DNA of 64,000 bases from Actinomycetales bacterium Actino_02 (GTDB lineage: Bacteria > Actinomycetota > Actinomycetes > Propionibacteriales > Propionibacteriaceae), in NCBI GenBank assembly GCA_001603275.1, contig LUYM01000011.1:48931-112930 (forward strand), written 5' to 3'. The position numbers were made by a program, and so were the translations under genes. How positions within the stretch are numbered: the stretch's first letter is position 1; each line of letters begins with the position of its first letter. A model generated the notes under the pieces. That model was not told where the DNA came from. It saw only the letters and a list, made by a program, of their open reading frames with translations, and made no database searches. This document shows, one piece after another, positions 1 to 7,462 of this stretch.

Positions 1-351
1 ACTCTGACTGCCGCCGATTTCGGCAAGACCATCGAGTCCGGCATTGTCTTCATCGACTTCTGGGCGACCTGGTGCCCGCCGTGCCGGATGTTCGGCCCGA
101 TCTTCGAGGCGGCTTCGAACAACCATCAGGACGCCGTGTTCGCCAAGGTCGACACCGACGCCGAAGGGGAGTTGGCCGGCGCCCTGGAGATCAGTTCGAT
201 CCCGACCCTGATGGCCTTCCGCGACGGCTATCTGGTGTTCCGTCAGGCTGGCGCGCTCAGCAAGTCGAGCTTCGAGAGCGTGATCTCGCAGGTCAAGGAA
301 CTCGATATGGACAAGCTCAAGGCGGAGGCTGCGGCCAGCGCGGCCGAATGA
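1..351 (+). CDS. Thioredoxin, 3' part (5' end outside window)
   Basis: Reading frame 1 is open from the first base to the TGA at 349-351 and encodes the C-terminal 116 residues of a thioredoxin-fold protein. The active-site motif WCPPC is at residues 23-27 of the visible part, and the cis-proline region reads SSIPTLMAF. The active-site pair is CPPC rather than the classical CGPC, so the redox potential may differ from housekeeping TrxA (inference). Thioredoxins reduce disulfides of cytoplasmic proteins using thioredoxin reductase. The short Ala/Glu-rich tail is not part of the fold. A strong terminator follows 70 bp downstream, so this is the last gene of its transcript. The start codon lies upstream of the window and cannot be placed. 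Confidence 0.88.
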   Translation, partial: TLTAADFGKTIESGIVFIDFWATWCPPCRMFGPIFEAASNNHQDAVFAKVDTDAEGELAGALEISSIPTLMAFRDGYLVFRQAGALSKSSFESVISQVKELDMDKLKAEAAASAAE

Positions 352-421
352 GCTGCACGATTTCCCGCCATGTCCCCCATAGGAGTGACATGGCCGCCGA
401 GTATTGCCTATAGTTACGCGC

Positions 422-456
422 AGGGTTCCTGCCCCATCCCCCCGGGCAGGAACCCT
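422..456 (+). terminator. Rho-independent terminator after the thioredoxin gene
   Basis: A perfect 13-bp inverted repeat (AGGGTTCCTGCCC at 422-434 with its complement at 444-456) encloses a 9-nt loop and is followed by TTTCC. It lies 70 bp past the thioredoxin stop and 150 bp before the next gene. Confidence 0.85.
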
Positions 457-607
457 TTCCAATTTCGTCGGGCACTCTGGCCTCACTAGGGTTGTCACCC
501 CGACTGGATGCGTGCGCCGATGGCGACCTGTACTCTCTGATCAAACGATTTAGCCACCACGTGGGACCGCCGGGGTCCCGCTCGGGCGTGGAGGCCAAGG
601 AGAGCGC

Positions 608-3205
608 ATGACAGTCAGTTTCCCGGTCGTCAGCGACCTGTCTGCAATCCCCGTCGGCGACATGCCCGGGGACAAGGTGCAGATCAGCGAGGTTCACCTT
701 AGCAAAGCCGAGCACATCTTCCCGCGGCTGATAGAGCTGCTGGCTCCCACTCTGCAGGCCGGACGCCGAGCCGTCGTCTCGGTCTGTGGGGGATCCGGCG
801 TCGGCAAGTCCGAAACCGGTGCGCTCCTGGCCTACGGGCTGGCCCAGCAGGGCATCGGCTCCTACCTGCTATCGGGCGACAACTATCCGCGCCGGTTCCC
901 GGAGGCCAATGACGCTGAGCGGCTGCGCGTGTTTCGGGCGGCCGGGTTGCGGGGCCTGGTCGAGTCCGGCGCCTATGACGACCGCGTCCGCGACCTGCTG
1001 GCCGGGCTGCAGTCCGACGGCACCGACGCCGATCCGTCCCAGCTGTCCGCCCACCCGTGGCTGGCCGGCTACCAGCGCGCCGGGCGGGCTGCCTTGACCG
1101 ACTACCTGGGCACGCCGGCCGAGATCAACTTCGCCGAACTCAACGCGATCCTGGCCGACTTCCACGACGGTGCGGACGCGCTGATGCTGAAGCGGATGGG
1201 ACGCGCCGAGGGCCAGCTCTGGTACGACCGGGTGGACTTCTCGTCGGTTGCGGTGCTGGTGGTGGAGTGGACCCACGGCAACTCCGACCATCTGGTCGGC
1301 GTGGACGTTCCGATCCTGCTGAACAGCACTCCGGCCGAGACGCTCGCACATCGTCGCTCGCGTAGCCGCGACGGTGCGGTCGACTCGGCGTTCACGACCA
1401 TGGTGCTCGAGCTCGAGCAGGCCAAGCTGGCTGCTGCCGCGCACCGGGCCAAGATCATCGTGGCCCGCTCGGGTGAACTGCTCGATTTCGCGTCCTATCA
1501 GCGCTCGATGGGGCTGGATCTCCCGGGTGCCGGCCCGATGCTGAACGCCTATCCCGACAGCCTGGCCGGCCGGCTGGGTGGACTGGTCGGCTTCCTTCGC
1601 TCGCCGGAGGCGGATGGGGCCTTCGAGTCGGCCTATCTGCTGCCGAGCGTGTTCAACACCGACTTGGATCGCGGCTTCTCGGTGATCGACTACGAGCTCA
1701 GCCAGACCCTGGTCGGCCCGGACGACCTGCCCGCGCTGAACGAAGCCGGCATCGATCTGAAGCTCGACTTCATCCTGAATCACGCTTCGGTGCTCTCCCC
1801 GCAGTTCCAGGACATCCTGGCCCGCGGCGACCGTTCGCCCTATCTGGACTTCTTCATCGACTGGAACAAGTTCTGGGCCGGGCACGGCGACCTGACCGAG
1901 GGCGGCTACGTGCAGCCTGACGACTACCTGATCAAGGACATGTTCTTCCGCAAGCCGGGTCTGCCCATCTTGATGGTGCGCTTCCCGGACGGCCGGGAGG
2001 TGCCCTACTGGAACACCTTCTACCAGGAGGTCCGCTACCCGCTGCCCGACCCGCAGGACCTGATGACAGCCGCCGGCCTGCAGTATGGACGGGCCGAGCA
2101 GCTGGCCGCCCGGCTGGCCGCCACGCTGAGTTCCGGTGGTCGTCCCGGGGAGGCAGACTTCACCGGCTTCGAGGACGTCCGGGACGCCGTGGTGGACGCC
2201 GTCGAAGCCCGGCGGCGCTACCTGGGCCAGATGGACCTGAACATCACCTCGCCGCTGGTCTGGCAGTTCTACGCCGACACCTTGGACAAATTGGCCGGCT
2301 ACGGGGCCAAGATCGTCCGGCTCGACGCGTTCGCCTACGCGCCGAAGGCACCGGGGCAGCGCAACTTCCTCAACGAGCCGGGCACCTGGGAACTGCTGGC
2401 CAAGGTCAAGGACCTGGCTGATGCCCGCGGGCTGATCCTGCTCCCGGAGATCCACGCCAGCTACGCCGAAGGCATCCATGAACTGCTGGCCGGCAAGGGC
2501 TTCCTCACCTACGACTTCTTCCTGCCCGGGCTGCTGATCGATGCCTTCGAGAGTCGCGATGCCAGCACTCTGAAGCGCTGGATCACCGAACTGCTCAGCA
2601 AGGGGATCCACACGGTGAACATGCTGGGCTGTCACGACGGGATTCCGCTGCTCGATCTGGGCGGGCTGCTTCCGTCGTCGCGGATCGAGTCGCTGATCGA
2701 GACCGTGAAGGGCCGCGGCGGCTACGTGAAGGATCTGCACGGCGCGAAGAACATCTACTACCAGGTGAACGCCACCTACTACAGCGCGCTGGGGGAGAGC
2801 GACGCCCGGCTGCTGCTGGCCCGGGCCATCCAGCTGTTCATGCCCGGCAAGCCGCAGGTCTGGTACCTGGATCTGTTCGCCGGTCCGAACGACCATGCTG
2901 CCGTCGCGCGTGCTGGTGAGGGTGGGCACAAGGAGATCAACCGGACGAATCTGACCGCCGAGCAGGTGGCCGACGGGCTCACCCGTCCGGTGGTGCAGGC
3001 GCAACTGGAGTTGCTGAAGTTCCGCAACAGTTTCCCGGCCTTCGGCTTCGATGCCGAGTGCCACCTCGCCCAGACCGGTCCCGAGCAGTTGGTGATCACC
3101 TGGACCAAGGACGGAGCCAGCGCCACGCTGAGTGCCGACCTGGCCGCCGAGAGCTACCGGATCGAGGCAGTGGACGCCGCCGGCAACGAGGTTGCCTTCG
3201 GCTGA
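608..3205 (+). CDS. P-loop kinase-like domain fused to GH13 sucrose-phosphorylase-like domain
   Basis: An 865-aa two-part protein. Residues about 30-300 form a P-loop NTPase domain with Walker A GGSGVGKS at 61-68, resembling uridine-kinase/APS-kinase-type small-molecule kinases. Residues about 320-865 form a GH13 TIM barrel of the sucrose phosphorylase type (GH13_18), with the predicted nucleophile D573 in RLDAFAY, acid/base E614 in LPEIHASY and transition-state stabiliser D677 in CHDGIP. Sucrose-phosphorylase-like enzymes release glucose-1-phosphate from sucrose or glucosylglycerate; they are normally about 480-560 aa and stand alone. The start is supported by AAGGAG six bases before ATG 608. 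No signal peptide is seen, so it is cytoplasmic. One enzyme may make a sugar phosphate and the other phosphorylate the released sugar or acceptor (inference). The exact substrate is unknown. Confidence 0.8.
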   Translation: MTVSFPVVSDLSAIPVGDMPGDKVQISEVHLSKAEHIFPRLIELLAPTLQAGRRAVVSVCGGSGVGKSETGALLAYGLAQQGIGSYLLSGDNYPRRFPEANDAERLRVFRAAGLRGLVESGAYDDRVRDLLAGLQSDGTDADPSQLSAHPWLAGYQRAGRAALTDYLGTPAEINFAELNAILADFHDGADALMLKRMGRAEGQLWYDRVDFSSVAVLVVEWTHGNSDHLVGVDVPILLNSTPAETLAHRRSRSRDGAVDSAFTTMVLELEQAKLAAAAHRAKIIVARSGELLDFASYQRSMGLDLPGAGPMLNAYPDSLAGRLGGLVGFLRSPEADGAFESAYLLPSVFNTDLDRGFSVIDYELSQTLVGPDDLPALNEAGIDLKLDFILNHASVLSPQFQDILARGDRSPYLDFFIDWNKFWAGHGDLTEGGYVQPDDYLIKDMFFRKPGLPILMVRFPDGREVPYWNTFYQEVRYPLPDPQDLMTAAGLQYGRAEQLAARLAATLSSGGRPGEADFTGFEDVRDAVVDAVEARRRYLGQMDLNITSPLVWQFYADTLDKLAGYGAKIVRLDAFAYAPKAPGQRNFLNEPGTWELLAKVKDLADARGLILLPEIHASYAEGIHELLAGKGFLTYDFFLPGLLIDAFESRDASTLKRWITELLSKGIHTVNMLGCHDGIPLLDLGGLLPSSRIESLIETVKGRGGYVKDLHGAKNIYYQVNATYYSALGESDARLLLARAIQLFMPGKPQVWYLDLFAGPNDHAAVARAGEGGHKEINRTNLTAEQVADGLTRPVVQAQLELLKFRNSFPAFGFDAECHLAQTGPEQLVITWTKDGASATLSADLAAESYRIEAVDAAGNEVAFG

Positions 3206-3373
3206 GTGGGTCTGGGCAAGCTAGGCCGAGCTGCCGTCGCCGGGTCCGCCGACCTACGAGCTACGCCGTCGGCCATGCTTGCTGTGGTCGGTCGGGTGAG
3301 CATCGCCGTCAGCGGTCTGTGCGGAGCTAACGCCGGCCAGGTGAATCGCGCTGAACCGGCCCTGACCCCTGGT

Positions 3374-3379
3374 TACGCT
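3374..3379 (+). promoter_or_regulatory. -10 box TACGCT of the histidine kinase gene (leaderless)
   Basis: TACGCT is followed by 6 nt and then GTG 3386. The spacing puts the transcription start on the start codon. No Shine-Dalgarno sequence is present. Confidence 0.6.
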
Positions 3380-3385
3380 GTTGCC

Positions 3386-4630
3386 GTGCGGGTCCCTGGC
3401 GGCAGGTTGCGGCCGTTTCCCTGGCGGGAGACGGCCTATCTGGCGTCCGGCCTCGTGGTGGGGCTTCCGATGCTCATCATGTTCGGGCTCGCCCTGCTGC
3501 TGAGTGCTCTGGTGGTCGTCCTCCCGGCCGCAGCACTGCCGGCGCTCGGCGGCGCGGTGTGGCTGGTCGCCCAGGAGCCCGCGCGGCTCGAAGCGCTGCT
3601 CGGCCATTTCCGCCCGGTGCCGCGCCCGATGCTGTCCGGTCCGGACGCCCGCACACAGTGGCACGCAGCGTTGGCAAACCAGCAGCTTCGCCGCTGGGTC
3701 GGCTATGCGATGCTGCGGCTCCCGCTCTCACTTCTGCAGACGCTGGTGATGGTCGTGGTTCTGGTGTGGCCGCTGATGCTGCTCGCGAGCCTGATCCGAA
3801 TACCGCTCGCCGGAGATACTGCCGCCTCGGGGCCTCTTGCCGCCGGCTCCACTCACTGGCCGTGGCCGGTGGCCGCGGCGGCGCTGGGTGCACTCGCGGT
3901 GCTGATCCTGGTTGCGCCGCGGCTGATCCGGCTGCTCACGATCGGCGACGTTCGGCTTGTCCAGTGGCTGCTAGCCCCGCGCCCCACTGACGCCGTTGCC
4001 GAGACTGAGGGGACGCAACTGCCAGCAGACCGCGACTTGGCATCGGTCAAGGCGGAACGAGTTCGAATCGAGCGTGACCTGCATGATGGGGCACAGCAGA
4101 GGCTGATCGCCCTGGGTGTCTCGCTCGGACGGGCGGAGGCTCGGCTGCGGGACAGCTCCGACAACGACGCCCTGGAACTCGTGCGTTCAGCCAAGGCCGA
4201 GACGCTGGGAGTCGTTGCTGATATTCGGGCGTTGGCGAGAGGGCTGCGGCCCGCGGCATTGGCGGATCGTGGCCTGGGTGCAGCATTGGCCTCGGCGGCT
4301 GCGGGCCTGGCGTTGTCTGCCTCCTTCGAGGTGGACGTCGAGCACCTAGACCCCGCGACGGAGGCCGTCCTCTACTTCGCGGTGTGCGAGTGCCTCACCA
4401 ATGCCGCCAAACATGCGCCGGGAGCCTCGGTTGCGGTTCGGGTCCAGCAGAGCGGCGCCAGGGTGTCCGTCGAGATTTGTGATGACGGCCCGGGTGGAGC
4501 AGTGACCCGCGCCGGTGGCGGTCTCGCCGGAGTGGCCCAGCGGCTCGCCGACTTCGACGGAGCTTTGCGGCTTGCAAGTCCGGCGGGCGGACCGACCGTC
4601 GTGAGAATGGAGTTGCCGTGCGGGTCGTGA
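3386..4630 (+). CDS. Sensor histidine kinase, NarL-type two-component system
   Basis: A 414-aa membrane histidine kinase. The N-terminal half has about four hydrophobic segments (two near residues 15-55, two near 110-180) with little extracellular sequence, so it probably senses through the membrane. The HisKA_3 dimerisation/phosphoacceptor motif is ERDLHDGAQQR with H233, followed by an HATPase_c domain with an N-box (CLTNAAKHA) and a glycine box (GGGLAGVAQRL). It phosphorylates the adjacent response regulator, whose gene overlaps its 3' end by 13 bp. The frame is open back to GTG 3206, but GTG 3386 is preferred because a -10 box sits exactly 6 nt upstream and residues before it are not family-like. 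The signal sensed is unknown. Confidence 0.85.
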   Translation: MRVPGGRLRPFPWRETAYLASGLVVGLPMLIMFGLALLLSALVVVLPAAALPALGGAVWLVAQEPARLEALLGHFRPVPRPMLSGPDARTQWHAALANQQLRRWVGYAMLRLPLSLLQTLVMVVVLVWPLMLLASLIRIPLAGDTAASGPLAAGSTHWPWPVAAAALGALAVLILVAPRLIRLLTIGDVRLVQWLLAPRPTDAVAETEGTQLPADRDLASVKAERVRIERDLHDGAQQRLIALGVSLGRAEARLRDSSDNDALELVRSAKAETLGVVADIRALARGLRPAALADRGLGAALASAAAGLALSASFEVDVEHLDPATEAVLYFAVCECLTNAAKHAPGASVAVRVQQSGARVSVEICDDGPGGAVTRAGGGLAGVAQRLADFDGALRLASPAGGPTVVRMELPCGS

Positions 4631-5262
4631 TCGCTGAGGACTCAGGCTTGCTCCGCGATGCTCTGGCCGGTCTGCTGGAAGATGCCGGGCACGAGGTGGT
4701 GGCGTCGGTCGCCAATGCTGACCGATTGTTGGCTGCGGTGGCAGAAGGTGGCGTCGATGCCTGTGTTGTCGATGTGCGGATGCCGCCGACCTTCACCGAT
4801 GAGGGGCTGCGGGCGGCACTCGTGATTCGCGCGCGCTGGCCGCAGACCGGGGTGCTCGTGCTGAGCCAATACATCGAGGACGGGTACGCCACCAGGCTCC
4901 TCGCTGGAGGCGCAGGCAGTCTGGGCTATCTGGTCAAGGACAAGGTCACCGATGGGGACGAGTTCCTGGACGCACTGGTTCGGGTGTCAAACGGGGGGAC
5001 AGCACTGGATCCCGAGGTTGTGGCTCAGCTGGTGGGCCACGCTCGGCATCAATCGCCGCTGGATCGCCTCTCGCCTCGGGAGGGCGATGTTCTGGCTGCG
5101 ATGGCGCAAGGCCTCACCAACTCCGGTATCGCCCGTTTGCTGCATGTCAGTGATGGCGCCGTCGAGAAGCACGTGACAAGCATCTTCGCAAAGCTCGACC
5201 TCGGCGCCGAGCAGGGGCACCGCCGGGTGCAGGCCGTTCTGGCTTACTTGGAGGGCCGATGA
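4618..5262 (+). CDS. LuxR/NarL-family response regulator
   Basis: A 214-aa response regulator: receiver domain (residues 1-120) with acidic pocket E7/D8, phosphoacceptor D52 in VVDVRMPP and the conserved lysine in YLVKDK, then a LuxR-type helix-turn-helix (about 148-208, LSPREGDVLAAMAQGL). Phosphorylation by the upstream kinase should promote dimerisation and DNA binding. GTG 4618 lies inside the kinase gene (13-bp overlap), which implies translational coupling. Its own 3' end overlaps the next ORF by ATGA. Target genes cannot be read from sequence; the third gene of the operon is a candidate partner or output. Confidence 0.9.
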   Translation: MRVVIAEDSGLLRDALAGLLEDAGHEVVASVANADRLLAAVAEGGVDACVVDVRMPPTFTDEGLRAALVIRARWPQTGVLVLSQYIEDGYATRLLAGGAGSLGYLVKDKVTDGDEFLDALVRVSNGGTALDPEVVAQLVGHARHQSPLDRLSPREGDVLAAMAQGLTNSGIARLLHVSDGAVEKHVTSIFAKLDLGAEQGHRRVQAVLAYLEGR

Positions 5263-5708
5263 CCGGGCGTCGGTCGGTCTGGTGGTTCCTGGCTGTGGTC
5301 GGGGCCGCGCTGGTCGTGTTCGCTGGCGCGCTCAGTGGGATCGCTCTTCTGCCCGTCACGGTGACCCATCACTCGCAGGGTGCGATCCCCGATGGGATGG
5401 CGTTGCGGATCGACCTGGGGCCTGGGGTTCAGCTGCGCGTTGCGACGACTGCGACGCTCGGTGGGGCACCGCGCTATCAGTCGAGCGTTACCGCCGTCTA
5501 TCCGTCCGCGGAGCCGGTTCTCTCCGGTCGGACGGTTTCGGCTCGTTGTGATCTGCCGGGCTGGCTCTCTGCGCTTGGACGAAGCTGCAGCGCCGAGCTG
5601 CTGGTCGTCGTGGACCAGGGACGTCCGGTTCGGCTCTACTCCGCCCAGGGCGCCGCCGAGGCCGACGTCGATCCCGATGTCTTTCTCGAGGAGAGTCGCC
5701 AGGAGTAG
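5259..5708 (+). CDS. Small membrane-anchored protein of unknown function, third gene of the two-component operon
   Basis: 149 aa with one N-terminal hydrophobic segment (about residues 8-32) and an extracytoplasmic remainder of about 115 residues containing two cysteines (in ARCDLPGW and RSCSAEL) that could form a disulfide. I do not recognise a family. The ATGA overlap with the response regulator gene places it in the same operon. An accessory sensor or a regulated envelope protein is plausible, but the sequence alone does not show this. Confidence 0.7.
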   Translation: MTGRRSVWWFLAVVGAALVVFAGALSGIALLPVTVTHHSQGAIPDGMALRIDLGPGVQLRVATTATLGGAPRYQSSVTAVYPSAEPVLSGRTVSARCDLPGWLSALGRSCSAELLVVVDQGRPVRLYSAQGAAEADVDPDVFLEESRQE

Positions 5709-5780
5709 GGGGTTTGCCCTACCTGTGTTGGGGGGCTGGCCCCGACGCGGGGCGTGGCCTCTGGGCACGAGGCTCCACTT

Positions 5781-7094
5781 GTGCCCCTCACCGATACGCG
5801 CTGCCGGCTTTGGACGCTTCTGATCGGCGGTGTGCTCATGGTGGCCGCGCTCAGCTTCCATATCGTCGCCACCATCGCTCAGCCCGGCTGGCGCTGGGGG
5901 ATGGCCGATCTTGAGGTCTATCGTGCGGCGGTTGCTTCGATGCTTCAGGCACAGCCCCTCTATCAGGAGGGGTTCACTCCGGCGAACCTGCCCTGGCTCT
6001 ACCCTCCGTTCGCGGCCGTGCTGATGATGCCCTGGGCTGTGCTGCCGGAGGTTGCAGCCAAGACCGTGATGACGGCGGCCAGCGTTGCAGCCTTGGTCCT
6101 GCTGATGGCGCAGAGCTGGGCCGCCACCGCGGTTCCACGGGCGTGGCGGCCCGGACTCGTCCTCACCTGCGCCGCGGTGGTGCTGGTGAGCGAACCGATG
6201 CAGCAGAACCTGATCATGGGCCAGATCAACGTCTTGCTTGCCGCCACAGTGGTGCACGACTTCCTGCGGCCTGCCGGAGACCGCCGCCGCGGTTGGCTGG
6301 TGGGGCTTGCTGCCGGCGTCAAGCTCACCCCGGCGTTGATCGTGATCTACTACGCCTTTCGCAGGGACTGGTCGGCCGTCCGCAATGCATCCTTGGCGTT
6401 CGTGGGCTCGGTGGTCATCGGCTTCGTCGTGGTGCCGGGGGAGAGCTGGACGTACTGGACGCGGGCGCTCTGGTCGTCCCGGATCGGCCCGGATCATTTG
6501 GGCAATCAGTCGCTGCTGGGCGCCCTGCTGCGCCTGGCAGCCAACACCGGCACCGGCGGAACCTGGACCTCGCTGTTCTGGTTGGTGTCGGCAGGGGGCG
6601 TTGCGGTGGCCGGCATATGGCTGGCAGTGCAGCGCCAAGCCGATCCGCTCGCCTCCTATTGCACGCTCGCCGCGGCAATCCTGCTGATCTCGCCGTTGTC
6701 CTGGACCCCGCATTGGATCTCGCTGTCGCCGGTCTTGGTGCTCGCCATGTCGCGCTGTCGCCGTCCGGCCGGTCTGATCAGTGTGCTGGCGGCCTATGGA
6801 CTGTTCATGTTTGCCTGGCCAGTGGACGGAGTCTGGTCGGGGCTGATTTGGACGGTCTACTCGGCCGACTTCTGGCCCGAAGTCCCGCCAAGCCTGCGCG
6901 TTGCTGGACGGATCCTCGTCGGCAGCTCCTACACAGTTCTGGGGCTCGCGGTGCTCGCCGTCGGGTTCCGTAACGGTAGGCAAGGTCCCGCAGGTCTGAG
7001 CTGCGCCGCCGTCGGTTCGCCGAGATTGCTGGGCGAAGCGGACGGGCTCAGCTGGCGACCCCAGCAAGATTCGAACTTGCGACACAAGGTTTAG
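5781..7094 (+). CDS. GT87 (DUF2029) polyprenyl-phosphate-dependent membrane glycosyltransferase
   Basis: A polytopic membrane protein of about 437 aa with the GT87 signature: an aspartate-containing first loop (MADLEVYRAA) followed by PWLYPPFAAVLMMPWAVLP. Members transfer mannose or arabinose from polyprenyl phosphate to lipoglycans or glycans on the outer face of the membrane. GTG 5781 has GAGG eight bases upstream; GTG 5754 in the same frame is an alternative. The last about 25 codons lose hydrophobic character, and the stop at 7092-7094 lies 42 bp inside the antisense tRNA-Arg gene, so the native C-terminus is partly dictated by the tRNA sequence. The acceptor is unknown. Confidence 0.75.
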   Translation: MPLTDTRCRLWTLLIGGVLMVAALSFHIVATIAQPGWRWGMADLEVYRAAVASMLQAQPLYQEGFTPANLPWLYPPFAAVLMMPWAVLPEVAAKTVMTAASVAALVLLMAQSWAATAVPRAWRPGLVLTCAAVVLVSEPMQQNLIMGQINVLLAATVVHDFLRPAGDRRRGWLVGLAAGVKLTPALIVIYYAFRRDWSAVRNASLAFVGSVVIGFVVVPGESWTYWTRALWSSRIGPDHLGNQSLLGALLRLAANTGTGGTWTSLFWLVSAGGVAVAGIWLAVQRQADPLASYCTLAAAILLISPLSWTPHWISLSPVLVLAMSRCRRPAGLISVLAAYGLFMFAWPVDGVWSGLIWTVYSADFWPEVPPSLRVAGRILVGSSYTVLGLAVLAVGFRNGRQGPAGLSCAAVGSPRLLGEADGLSWRPQQDSNLRHKV

Positions 7095-7128
7095 GAAACC
7101 TCTGCTCTATCCCCTGAGCTATGGGGCC
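7053..7128 (-). tRNA. tRNA-Arg (anticodon CCT)
   Basis: 76 nt read on the minus strand, with a full cloverleaf: a 7-bp acceptor stem (one G-U), D-arm GCTC/GAGC, anticodon stem GAGGT/ACCTT around loop TTCCTAA (anticodon CCT, codon AGG), T-arm GCAAG with loop TTCGAAT, and an encoded 3' CCA. The 3' half overlaps the last 42 bp of the glycosyltransferase gene on the other strand. Confidence 0.95.
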
Positions 7129-7272
7129 AGGCCTCGCTGAGGAGGCTGAGCAAGCCTAGCGCCTCAGCCGGGTCGGTCGCCGGAGCGGTAGGGCGCCCAC
7201 CGAACCTGGCCGTAAGCTGTGAGCTTGCCCTCAATGTGGCCCTCCGAGTTTTCATTTCTCCCTAGCTTCCGC

Positions 7273-7278
7273 TAAGGT
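7273..7278 (+). promoter_or_regulatory. -10 box TAAGGT of the candidate small RNA
   Basis: TAAGGT is followed by 7 nt to G7286, the first base of a 13-bp stem. This is the spacing seen at the leaderless genes in this window. No clear -35 box is visible. Confidence 0.4.
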
Positions 7279-7285
7279 CGGTAAC

Positions 7286-7370
7286 GAGAGTGACGCACGC
7301 GATGTTGTCTCCTGGGGGTGGGTAGACGGCTTAATGCCCTTCGAAGTGCGTCACTCTCACTTTGTTTTCT
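7286..7370 (+). ncRNA. Candidate structured small RNA upstream of the UDP-glucose pyrophosphorylase gene
   Basis: GAGAGTGACGCAC (7286-7298) pairs perfectly with 7346-7358, closing a 47-nt interior that itself holds a 7-bp stem (GTTGTCT with AGACGGC) around a G-rich loop (CTGGGGGTGGGT). The closing stem is followed by ACTTTGTTTTC, a terminator-like U-rich tail. A -10 box (TAAGGT) places the start at the first stem base. No ORF covers it. I do not match it to a known RNA family. It could instead be an mRNA leader, although the next gene has its own leaderless promoter. Confidence 0.45.
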
Positions 7371-7373
7371 GAC

Positions 7374-7403
7374 CAGGCCCTCGGCGTTCTCGCCGGGGGC
7401 CTG
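7374..7403 (+). terminator. Hairpin between the candidate sRNA and the pyrophosphorylase gene
   Basis: CAGGCCCTCGGCG pairs with CGCCGGGGGCCTG (13 bp, one G-U, TTCT loop) and is followed by a moderately T-rich run. It is probably a second terminator insulating the downstream gene. Confidence 0.6.
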
Positions 7404-7449
7404 TGGTCTTGTTCCCGCTGCCGGTGAACCCACGCATCCCCGCCTTGGC

Positions 7450-7455
7450 TAGCAT
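7450..7455 (+). promoter_or_regulatory. -10 box TAGCAT of the pyrophosphorylase gene (leaderless)
   Basis: TAGCAT is followed by 7 nt and ATG 7463. No ribosome-binding site precedes the ATG. This fixes the start downstream of the in-frame codon at 7403. Confidence 0.6.
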
Positions 7456-7462
7456 TCTTGGC

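Noticed and set aside
869..3064. 731-aa minus-strand open frame opposite the kinase-GH13 fusion
   Set aside because: GC-rich antisense shadow rich in Gln/Val/Gly/Arg; the plus strand carries complete catalytic motifs.
5244..7085. 613-aa minus-strand open frame opposite the small membrane protein and GT87 genes
   Set aside because: Antisense composition with many Arg/Gln/His/Gly; it also runs through a tRNA gene.
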